DNA of 6,895 nt from Chloroflexi bacterium RBG_16_64_43 (lineage in GTDB: Bacteria > Chloroflexota > Anaerolineae > Anaerolineales > RBG-16-64-43): NCBI GenBank assembly GCA_001796965.1, contig MGOA01000113.1, forward strand, positions 1 through 6,895, read 5' to 3'. Positions 1-5,671 of the stretch are shown here, piece after piece. A program made the position numbers and the translations under genes. The notes under the pieces are model-generated. The model saw nothing but the letters and a program-made list of their open reading frames with translations. It was not told the origin of the DNA and ran no database searches. Within the stretch, counting starts at the first letter, position 1. Each line of letters begins with the position of its first letter.

Positions 1-2
1 TC

Positions 3-31
3 TTGCTGGGGAGCCGCGAATGTGCTAAAAT
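3..31 (+). promoter_or_regulatory. Candidate sigma-70-type promoter (extended -10) for the nusA operon
   Basis: A -35-like hexamer TTGCTG lies at 3-8 (three of six consensus bases). A 17-nt spacer separates it from TAAAAT at 26-31, which matches the -10 consensus at five of six positions. A TG one base upstream of the -10 (23-24) makes it an extended -10 element, which would compensate for the weak -35. Transcription would start near 37-39 and give a leader of about 100 nt before nusA. The stretch is visibly more AT-rich than the rest of the window and shows no coding signal. The start site is inferred. Confidence 0.55.
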
Positions 32-66
32 CTCCATAGGTTTCTCTCGGTTGAGGTCGTCGGTTT

Positions 67-95
67 CAGAAAAGTGGGTGTCCCCCACTTTTCTG
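67..95 (+). repeat. Perfect 12-bp inverted repeat (stem-loop) in the nusA leader
   Basis: The arm CAGAAAAGTGGG at 67-78 is the exact reverse complement of 84-95, leaving a 5-nt loop (79-83). No T-run follows (the next bases are CGTAATAGG), so it does not look like an intrinsic terminator. It lies between the candidate promoter and the nusA ribosome-binding site and would be part of the leader RNA. It could be a regulatory or stabilising hairpin of the transcript, or a copy of a dispersed REP-like palindrome. The sequence alone cannot decide between these. Confidence 0.75.
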
Positions 96-101
96 CGTAA
101 T

Positions 102-117
102 AGGCGGCCATTCGCCT
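102..117 (+). repeat. Second short stem-loop in the nusA leader
   Basis: AGGCG at 102-106 pairs with CGCCT at 113-117. A possible G-U pair (107/112) extends it to 6 bp with a 4-nt loop. It sits 6 nt downstream of the 12-bp hairpin and ends 6 nt before the GGAG of the nusA ribosome-binding site at 124-127. A stem this short can occur by chance, so its role is uncertain. Confidence 0.35.
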
Positions 118-139
118 CTGGACGGAGAAAGAAAGAACA

Positions 140-1987
140 ATGAAAAGCGAGTTCATCTTGGCCTTCAACGAGGTGCTGGAGCATTACGGCCTGCCTCGCG
201 AGGTGGTGCTGTCGGTGCTGGAGACAGCGCTGGTCAACGCCTATCGCCGCGCGGTCAATGCCTCCAATGCACAACAAGTGGAAGCCAAGGTCGACCTGGC
301 CAAAGGCACGATCCAGATCTTCGCCGAGAAGGAAATCGTCGAAGACGTTCAGGATGAACGCACCGAGGTCACCCTGACCAATGCGCAGTTGGTGGACCCA
401 AATGCCGAGTTGGGCGGGCTGATCCTGGTGGAGAGCACGCCCAAGGATTTCGGGCGTATTGCCACGCAAACTGCGAAGCAGATTGTCCACCAACGGCTGC
501 GCGACGCCGAGCGCGACAAGCAATTCGACGAGTGGTCGGCGCGCAAGGGCGAGATCGTCCACGGGACAATCCAGGCAGTGGGCGCGCAGGCGGTGACCGT
601 CACACTGGGGCGCGCCGAAGCGGTGCTCCCCAAGCGAGAGCAATTGCCCACTGAACGCTATCGCCCGCGAGACCGCATCCGCGCGTATCTCCTGGATGTC
701 TCGCGCACGCCGCGCGGGCCGCAGATCACACTCTCGCGCGCCGATCGCAGCATGTTGCGGCGCCTGCTGGAATCGGAAGTCCCCGAGATCTACCAGGGCA
801 TGGTGGAGATCAAAGGCATCGCTCGTGAACCGGGCATCCGCTCGAAGGTGGCGGTAACTTCGCTGCAAGCGAACCTCGACCCGGTGGGTGCATGCGTGGG
901 CATGCGCGGTGGGCGAATCCAGGCCATCGTGCGCGAGTTGCACGACGAGAAGATCGATGTCATTGAGTGGAACCCGGACCCAGCGGCCTTCATTGCCAAA
1001 GCGCTCAGCCCGGCGCGCGTAGCCGGGGTGTACCTGGATGACGACCCGCAGCGTGGCAAGACCGCCCTGGTCGTCGTGTCCGAAGACCAACTGAGCCTGG
1101 CCATCGGCCGCGAGGGAGTCAACGCGCGGCTGGGGGCGAAGCTGACTGGATGGCGGATCGACATCAAAAGCATCCCGGAAGCCACCTCCGACGCATTGGC
1201 CAAACTGACCAGCGAACCCGGTCTGGCCGAACTCGCCGAACAGCACGCGGAGCTGGTAAAGCCAGTGAGCGAGGCCTTGGCCAAGAAGGCCGAGGGCCGC
1301 CCGCTGCCGCCTGAAGATTACCAAGCCATGGAGCAGTTGGTTAGTTTGGTTGAGTCGGCCCTCTCGCAACAGCGCGAAAGCCGGCGCAAAGCCCAGGCAC
1401 GGCGACTGGCCGAGATCCGCAAGAACATCCCGCAGCCGGCGTACGAGATCCCCCTGAGCGAGGTTGGCCTCGACGAACCGCTGGTGACCGCGCTGACAGC
1501 GGCCGGCCTGACCAACATCGCCCAGGCTTTCGAGCAACTGACGCTCGACCCGGATTCAATTTTGGCGCTTCCCGAAGTCGGCGCCCGCAGCCTGGAGGAT
1601 TTGCGCTCACGGCTGCAAGCTGCGATCCTTTCGGCTAAGGTGGTTGAGCCAGAGCCCGTCGCGGTCGAGGTTGCGGCGGAGGCTCCGGCCGTTGCAGCAG
1701 GTGCGCCGGAGGCGGAACTCGTTGCTGGAGCGGAGGCTGCACCCGCCGAGGGTGTGGCTGTATCGACGGAGGCCGGAGAGGCCCCCGCCCTACCCGGGAC
1801 CTTGCCTGCCGGCGAGGCTGTTGTTGAAGAGGAAGCCGAGGAAGAAGAGGGCGGCACGGGCAAGAAGAAGAAGGGCAAGAAGAAGAAGCAAGTCACCCTT
1901 GTCTTGGATCCGGACTTGGGAGTGACCGTGGCCCATCGCACGCGCAAGGCCAGCCGCCTGCGCGAATGGGATGCTCCGGAGGAATAG
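140..1987 (+). CDS. nusA: Transcription termination/antitermination protein NusA, with extended C-terminus
   Basis: NusA binds RNA polymerase and nascent RNA and modulates pausing, termination and antitermination in the cytoplasm. The 615-aa product shows the family's domain order: an N-terminal polymerase-binding domain (about 1-130, including a helix with ALVNAYRR), an S1 domain (about 136-200), KH1 with GMRG at 254-257 and KH2 with GREG at 323-326 followed by NARLGAKLTGW. This core matches NusA well. At 615 residues it is longer than the roughly 370-500 aa of Bacillus and E. coli NusA. The extra part contains a charged, probably helical linker (about 355-430), a helix-hairpin-helix domain resembling the RNA polymerase alpha C-terminal domain (about 437-495), an Ala/Glu-rich stretch (about 503-570), a Lys block (575-583) and a short basic tail ending in REWDAPEE. 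The ATG at 140 is preceded by GGAG at 124-127, a somewhat long 12-nt spacing. It is the first gene of the visible operon. Identity is certain; the function of the tail is unknown. Confidence 0.97.
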   Translation: MKSEFILAFNEVLEHYGLPREVVLSVLETALVNAYRRAVNASNAQQVEAKVDLAKGTIQIFAEKEIVEDVQDERTEVTLTNAQLVDPNAELGGLILVESTPKDFGRIATQTAKQIVHQRLRDAERDKQFDEWSARKGEIVHGTIQAVGAQAVTVTLGRAEAVLPKREQLPTERYRPRDRIRAYLLDVSRTPRGPQITLSRADRSMLRRLLESEVPEIYQGMVEIKGIAREPGIRSKVAVTSLQANLDPVGACVGMRGGRIQAIVRELHDEKIDVIEWNPDPAAFIAKALSPARVAGVYLDDDPQRGKTALVVVSEDQLSLAIGREGVNARLGAKLTGWRIDIKSIPEATSDALAKLTSEPGLAELAEQHAELVKPVSEALAKKAEGRPLPPEDYQAMEQLVSLVESALSQQRESRRKAQARRLAEIRKNIPQPAYEIPLSEVGLDEPLVTALTAAGLTNIAQAFEQLTLDPDSILALPEVGARSLEDLRSRLQAAILSAKVVEPEPVAVEVAAEAPAVAAGAPEAELVAGAEAAPAEGVAVSTEAGEAPALPGTLPAGEAVVEEEAEEEEGGTGKKKKGKKKKQVTLVLDPDLGVTVAHRTRKASRLREWDAPEE

Positions 1988-1990
1988 GCT

Positions 1991-2006
1991 GGCGGCGAGC
2001 GCCGCC
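1991..2006 (+). repeat. GC-rich hairpin between nusA and ylxR
   Basis: GGCGGC at 1991-1996 pairs perfectly with GCCGCC at 2001-2006 around the 4-nt loop GAGC. It starts 3 nt after the nusA stop codon and ends 11 nt before the ylxR start, so it fills most of the 30-nt spacer. No T-run follows, so it is not a Rho-independent terminator. Candidate roles are stabilising the 3' end of the nusA message or setting the level of ylxR translation; both are inference. Confidence 0.5.
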
Positions 2007-2017
2007 CGTCGGACCTC

Positions 2018-2335
2018 ATGAGCACACGGCGCAAAGGCGGGCCTCGCACGAAACACGTCGCCCAGCGGACGTGCGTCGGCTGCCGCGAGGTGCTGCCCAA
2101 GCGGACTTTGATGCGGGTGGTGCGATCGCCTCAGGGGCTACAGCTTGACCCGACGGGCAAGGCCCCCGGCCGGGGCGCCTATCTTCATGACCGGCGCTCG
2201 TGTTGGGAGCGCGCACTTGCTGGCGCGCTTGCGCCGGCTCTGCGAACGGAATTGACCGCGGACGACCGCGAACGCATGCGGGCGATCCTGGCTTCTTTTC
2301 CCGTGGAAGAAAGTGATACCGCGCGCGGCACGTGA
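2018..2335 (+). CDS. ylxR: YlxR family (DUF448) RNA-binding protein
   Basis: This small basic protein of 105 aa belongs to the YlxR/DUF448 family, which is almost always encoded between nusA and infB. Family members have been reported to bind RNA, including the RNase P RNA (the RnpM name), and to act as a regulator or nucleoid-associated protein. The diagnostic signature is present: RTCVGCR at residues 17-23 with Cys19 and Cys22, then LMRVVRSP, then LDPTGKAPGRGAY at 43-55, and a helical C-terminal half. The Arg/Lys-rich N-terminus fits nucleic-acid binding. The ATG at 2018 has only a weak GGA upstream (2011-2013). The gene is flanked by the two longest spacers in the operon (30 and 187 nt), so its expression may be set separately from its neighbours. 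In Firmicutes an L7Ae-like gene (ylxQ) follows ylxR; none is seen here. Confidence 0.93.
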   Translation: MSTRRKGGPRTKHVAQRTCVGCREVLPKRTLMRVVRSPQGLQLDPTGKAPGRGAYLHDRRSCWERALAGALAPALRTELTADDRERMRAILASFPVEESDTARGT

Positions 2336-2522
2336 GCGCCTGCGATGACCATGAGACCGTCCCCAGCGCAACCCAGGCTGCCCCGCCCGCCACACACGTG
2401 CGCGGTTCGGGGCGCACCGAAAGTGAGCCGGGTCATGCCATAAGCCAGGACGCCTCAGGCGCGGGAGCTCCCACCGGTCCTCGCGGACGCCGGACGAACG
2501 CGGTCCTAAGAGGAGGAATGGG
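2336..2522 (+). other. 187-nt ylxR-infB intergenic region with several inverted repeats
   Basis: This is the only long spacer between genes in the window. It contains a 6-bp stem GTGCGC/GCGCAC (2398-2403 with 2412-2417), a 4-bp stem CGCC/GGCG (2451-2454 with 2458-2461), a 10-bp palindrome GGGAGCTCCC (2463-2472) and a 7-bp stem with a 2-nt bulge (2474-2480 with 2485-2493). It ends in the strong infB ribosome-binding site. No convincing -35/-10 pair, terminator T-run or tRNA fold is seen. A 64-codon frame opens with a GTG overlapping the ylxR stop and closes on the infB start, but it has a low-complexity composition and no ribosome-binding site. The likely role is an untranslated leader of infB within the polycistronic message; regulation by structure is inference. 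Confidence 0.5.
2511..2516 (+). promoter_or_regulatory. Strong Shine-Dalgarno of infB
   Basis: AGGAGG lies 6 nt upstream of the ATG at 2523, close to the ideal anti-16S match and spacing. Another ATG at 2518 is only 1 nt away and opens a two-codon frame that stops at 2524-2526, so the site selects 2523 as the infB start. Confidence 0.85.
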
Positions 2523-4304
2523 ATGAGCGACAACGGACATAAAGTGGTGGAACTCCCGGAAACGCTCACCGTTCGCCATTTGGCCGAGCTGATCCACGTC
2601 AGCCCGATCGAAGTGATCAAGCAGCTCATGGCCAATGGCGTGATGGCGAACATCAACCAGCAGATCGATTTCGATACGGCGGCGGTCATAACCCAGGAAT
2701 TGGGTTATGAAGCGCACCTGCATAAGGACGAGCTCGAGGCGCCAGCCGCTGAGGCCGAAGCCCCGGCCTGGCGTCGCGCCATGGAAGCGGAGGACGCAAG
2801 CAAGTTCACCCCGAGGCCGCCGGTGGTGACGATTCTCGGTCACGTCGACCACGGCAAGACCTCCCTGCTGGACGCGATTCGCAGCACAGACGTAGCCGGC
2901 GGCGAGGCGGGCGGCATCACCCAGCACATCGGCGCCTACCAGGTGCAGCATAAGGAGCGCCTGATCACGTTCCTCGACACGCCCGGCCACGCTGCCTTCA
3001 CCGCCATGCGCGCCCGCGGAGCACAGGTGACCGACATCGTCATCCTGGTGGTAGCCGCCGATGACGGCGTGATGCCTCAAACGCGCGAGGCCTATGCCCA
3101 CGCCAAGGCAGCGGGTGTGCCGATCGTGGTGGCCCTCAACAAGGTCGACAAGTCGAACGCCAACCCCGATCGGGTGAAGCAGCAACTGGCGGAACTCGGC
3201 TTGACGCCGGACGACTGGGGCGGCGACACCATGGTCGTACCAGTGTCCGCCAAGAAGCGCAGCGGCATCGATGACTTGCTCGAGGCCATCGTGCTCACCG
3301 CCGACAACACGCGCATCCTGGCCAACCCGGCCGGGCGGGTCATCGGCAGCGTCATCGAGGCGGAACTCGACCGCGCCAAGGGGCCGATCTCCACTCTGCT
3401 GGTCCAGAACGGCACGGTTCATGTCGGCGACGTACTCGTCGCCGGGACCGCGCACGGGAAGATCCGCGCGATGTACGACTTCCGCGGTCAGCCTATTCAG
3501 GAGGCCACGCCCTCGATGCCCGCAACCGTCCTCGGTTTGGGGGATTTACCGCAAGCCGGCGACGTAATCGAGGTCCTGCCCAGCGACCGCGAAGCGCGCA
3601 CGCTGGCCTCACAGCGCAAGCTCTCCGCGCGCGAAGCGCTGAACCTGCCCAAGAAGGCGCTGAGCCTGGAACAGGTATTCGCCAAATTCCAGGCCGGTGA
3701 GGTCAAGGAACTTAACTTGATCCTCAAGGCCGATGTGCAGGGATCGCTCGAGCCGATCGTCTCCTCGCTCACCCAACTCGGGAATGCGGACCTCAAAGTC
3801 AACCTGCTCTACGCAGAAACCGGCAACATCACCGAAAACGACGTCATGCTGGCCTCGGCCTCCAGCGCGATCGTCATCGGGTTCAACGTCCTGGTGGACC
3901 ATGCCGCCCAGCGCGCCGCCGAAAGCGAACACGTCTCCATCCGCCAGTACGACATCATCTACCGGCTGATGGAGGACGTGGAGAAGGCACTCAAGGGCCT
4001 GCTGGGGCCGGAGAAGCGGGAAGTGGTGATCGGGCGGGCCGATGTGCGCGCCATCTTCTCCACGTCGCGCATGGGGAAGGTCGCAGGCTGCGCCGTCCGC
4101 GAGGGCGAGCTGCGCCGCAATGCGCGAATTCGCGTGATGCGCGGCGGCCAGAAGTTGTTCGAGGGCGAGATCGCCTCCCTGCGCCACGAGAAGGACGACG
4201 TTCGCGAAATCCGCCAGGGGTTCGAGTGCGGCGTGGCCGTCAAGGGATTCGAAGGCTTCCAGGCGGGCGACGTTCTGGAATGCATTGTGATGGAAACGGT
4301 TTAG
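2523..4304 (+). CDS. infB: Translation initiation factor IF-2
   Basis: IF2 is the GTPase that places initiator fMet-tRNA on the 30S subunit and promotes 50S joining. The 593-aa product has one IF2N domain (about 13-65, with LTVRHLAELIHVSPIEVIKQL), a short Ala/Glu linker (about 68-95), then the GTPase domain. G1 is GHVDHGKT at 106-113, G2 is GGITQHIGA from 130, G3 is DTPGH at 152-156, G4 is NKVD at 206-209 and G5 is SAKK at 242-245. Domain II follows (about 268-355), then domain III (about 375-475, LILKADVQGSLEPI) and the fMet-tRNA-binding C-terminal domain (about 480-593, with STSRMGKVAGC and FEGFQAGDVLECI). All GTPase motifs are intact. It is much shorter than E. coli IF2 (890 aa) and near the size of the Thermus protein, because the disordered N-terminal linker is minimal. 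The reading frame has a TGA at 2424-2426 and no start codon between it and 2523, so there is no longer N-terminus. rbfA begins 4 nt after the stop. Confidence 0.98.
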   Translation: MSDNGHKVVELPETLTVRHLAELIHVSPIEVIKQLMANGVMANINQQIDFDTAAVITQELGYEAHLHKDELEAPAAEAEAPAWRRAMEAEDASKFTPRPPVVTILGHVDHGKTSLLDAIRSTDVAGGEAGGITQHIGAYQVQHKERLITFLDTPGHAAFTAMRARGAQVTDIVILVVAADDGVMPQTREAYAHAKAAGVPIVVALNKVDKSNANPDRVKQQLAELGLTPDDWGGDTMVVPVSAKKRSGIDDLLEAIVLTADNTRILANPAGRVIGSVIEAELDRAKGPISTLLVQNGTVHVGDVLVAGTAHGKIRAMYDFRGQPIQEATPSMPATVLGLGDLPQAGDVIEVLPSDREARTLASQRKLSAREALNLPKKALSLEQVFAKFQAGEVKELNLILKADVQGSLEPIVSSLTQLGNADLKVNLLYAETGNITENDVMLASASSAIVIGFNVLVDHAAQRAAESEHVSIRQYDIIYRLMEDVEKALKGLLGPEKREVVIGRADVRAIFSTSRMGKVAGCAVREGELRRNARIRVMRGGQKLFEGEIASLRHEKDDVREIRQGFECGVAVKGFEGFQAGDVLECIVMETV

Positions 4305-4308
4305 GCCG

Positions 4309-4692
4309 ATGCCAAGCGTTGCCCGCGCTCTGCGCCTGGCCGAACGCATCCGCCAGGAGATCGCCGACCTCATGCTGCGCGACCTGGCGGATCCTCGGTT
4401 CCAGGGACTGTCGGTCACCGATGTGCGGGTGGATCGAGAATTCGCCTTCGCCGACGTGTACGTGAGCGCGGTCGAGGCGAATGAAGACCGGCGGGAGGAG
4501 ATGCTCAAGGCCCTGGAAGGCGCGCGCGGCCATGTGCGCCATGAACTTGCAGCGCGCATCCCGCTGCGCACATTCCCACAAGTGCGGTTCCACTGGGACC
4601 CCACGCCGGAACGCGCAGAGCGGTTGGAGAGTCTGATCGACCAGCTGAAGGATGCTGGCCAAGGCACGCGCCCCGCGGAGAAGAATGGATAA
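4309..4692 (+). CDS. rbfA: 30S ribosome-binding factor RbfA
   Basis: RbfA is a small KH-fold assembly factor that binds the immature 30S subunit and helps mature the 5' end of 16S rRNA; it is also linked to cold adaptation. The 127-aa product matches the family along its length. It has an N-terminal helix LAERIRQEIADLMLRDL, the DPRFQGLSVTDVRV segment from residue 28, FADVYVSAVE (47-56), the Ala-X-Gly kink expected of this KH type at 72-74 (ARG), and the closing LRTFPQVRFHWDPTPERAERL. It starts 4 nt after the infB stop, with no clear ribosome-binding site of its own. Translation is therefore probably coupled to infB. Its last 8 nt overlap the nrnA start. Confidence 0.95.
   Translation: MPSVARALRLAERIRQEIADLMLRDLADPRFQGLSVTDVRVDREFAFADVYVSAVEANEDRREEMLKALEGARGHVRHELAARIPLRTFPQVRFHWDPTPERAERLESLIDQLKDAGQGTRPAEKNG
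4677..4680 (+). promoter_or_regulatory. Ribosome-binding site deciding the nrnA start
   Basis: GGAG at 4677-4680, within GGAGAAGA, lies 4 nt before the ATG at 4685. An in-frame ATG at 4652 would add 11 residues rich in Arg and lengthen the overlap with rbfA to 41 nt. The Shine-Dalgarno match and the usual start of the family favour 4685. Confidence 0.6.
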
Positions 4693-5668
4693 GAGTTCCG
4701 TCGAACGCGCGCGGCGCGCGCTGCGCGAGGCCGGCCACATCCTACTGTTGACGCACGAACGCCCCGACGGCGACGCACTCGGGTCTCTGCTGGGGATGTC
4801 CTGGATGCTTCAGGCGGCGGGGCGGCGCGTGAGCGCCGTAAGCCGCGACGGCGTACCGGCCTCATACCGCTACCTTCCGGGAAGCGAGACGGTGTCGGAC
4901 AAGCTGCCGGCCGCGGCCGATGTGTGCGTACTGCTCGACTGCTCGGACGCCAATCGCATCGGTGAATTCGCCACGCCACTGCCCTTCCCCGCAACGGTTA
5001 ACATCGACCACCATGTGACCAACACGCTCTTCGCCGAGGTCAACTTGGTGGATGCCGAGTCTTCGGCGACGGCCGAAGTGGTGTCCGAACTCGCTGAGGG
5101 GCTGGGGCTGGCGTTATCCCCGCAGGCCGCCACCTGTCTCTTGGCGGGCGTGGTCAGCGATACGCTCGGCTTCCGAACCTCCAACGTGGGCCTGCGCACG
5201 ATGGCCACCACGCGCCGCTTGATGGAGGCCGGGGCCAATCTGCCTGCTATTGTCGAAGCCAGCCTGCACCGACGCAGCTTCGCGGCCACGCGCTACTGGG
5301 CAGCCGGGCTGGCCCGCCTGCAGCGCGAGGACGCGCTGGTGTGGACCTCGCTCAGCCTTGCCGACCGCGCTGCAGCCGGATACCCTGGGCGTGACGACGC
5401 GGACCTGATCAACATCCTGTCCACCATCGAAGGGACAGCCATGGCCGTCGTTCTCGTCGAGCAAGACCCGCAGCGGACCAAAGTTAGCTGGCGGGCGCGC
5501 AATGGGGTGGACGTCAGCGCGCTGGCCGCGCTCTTTGGCGGGGGCGGCCACCCGGCGGCGGCTGGCGCAACCGTGCAGGGTGGGCTGGAGGATGTGCAAG
5601 CGCGCGTTATTGCCGCGACCCGCGAGTGGCTGCGCGGCCTCACACCCACGCTGCCCGGCGGAGGTTAG
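4685..5668 (+). CDS. nrnA: DHH/DHHA1 phosphoesterase, probable NrnA-type oligoribonuclease/pAp phosphatase
   Basis: NrnA-type enzymes are Mn-dependent phosphoesterases that degrade nanoRNAs of 2-5 nt and dephosphorylate 3'-phosphoadenosine 5'-phosphate (pAp). From the chosen start the product is 327 aa, a normal family length. The DHH domain shows motif I HERPDGDALGS (24-34, with His24, Asp28 and Asp30), motif II LLDCSDANRIG (Asp85), motif III with the name-giving DHH at 108-110, and motif IV GVVSDTLGFR (Asp159). The C-terminal DHHA1 domain ends with the substrate-binding loop GGGGHPAAAG (285-294). All metal ligands are present. The gene overlaps rbfA by 8 nt and ends 3 nt before truB; a DHH gene at this position is common in Gram-positive and related operons. 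The assignment to NrnA rather than another DHH subfamily (for example a c-di-AMP or pApA hydrolase) rests on domain layout and context. No membrane, PAS or GGDEF domain of GdpP is present. Confidence 0.88.
   Translation: MDKSSVERARRALREAGHILLLTHERPDGDALGSLLGMSWMLQAAGRRVSAVSRDGVPASYRYLPGSETVSDKLPAAADVCVLLDCSDANRIGEFATPLPFPATVNIDHHVTNTLFAEVNLVDAESSATAEVVSELAEGLGLALSPQAATCLLAGVVSDTLGFRTSNVGLRTMATTRRLMEAGANLPAIVEASLHRRSFAATRYWAAGLARLQREDALVWTSLSLADRAAAGYPGRDDADLINILSTIEGTAMAVVLVEQDPQRTKVSWRARNGVDVSALAALFGGGGHPAAAGATVQGGLEDVQARVIAATREWLRGLTPTLPGGG
5660..5664 (+). promoter_or_regulatory. Shine-Dalgarno supporting the GTG start of truB
   Basis: GGAGG at 5660-5664, inside the last codons of nrnA, lies 7 nt upstream of the GTG at 5672. 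The ideal spacing supports GTG as the true start, and the encoded protein begins immediately before the conserved LLVVDKPVGPTS segment. Confidence 0.75.
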
Positions 5669-5671
5669 CTG

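Noticed and set aside
67..95. Rho-independent terminator of an upstream gene
   Set aside because: The stem is perfect, but no run of T follows on the + strand, and the reverse-strand reading likewise lacks a clear T tract after the stem.
3..143. Open frame in the first 139 nt, possibly the end of an upstream gene such as rimP, which usually precedes nusA
   Set aside because: The frame is open only by virtue of being short. Its translation does not resemble the RimP C-terminus, and the stretch contains a promoter-like element and a perfect hairpin.
1826..1888. Purine-rich AAG/GAG repeats in nusA as a slippery or phase-variable tract
   Set aside because: The runs are codon repeats encoding Glu and Lys, with no homopolymer long enough for slippage, and the frame continues cleanly into a plausible tail.
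2398..2420. GGTTCG inside a stem resembling a tRNA T-arm
   Set aside because: The T-stem does not pair in the right register, and no acceptor, D or anticodon arms are found around it.
2433..3455. 340-codon reverse-strand ORF opposite the 5' half of infB
   Set aside because: It lies opposite the highly conserved IF2 GTPase domain, has no motifs of its own and is explained by codon bias.
4652..4684. Upstream in-frame ATG as the start of nrnA
   Set aside because: It would add 11 Arg-rich residues not expected for the family and overlap rbfA by 41 nt, whereas the ATG at 4685 has GGAG just upstream.
3609..4994. 461-codon reverse-strand ORF across infB, rbfA and nrnA
   Set aside because: It is a shadow of strong GC bias at third positions in the + strand genes. 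It has no recognisable domain, is Arg/Ser-rich, and crosses three firmly identified genes.
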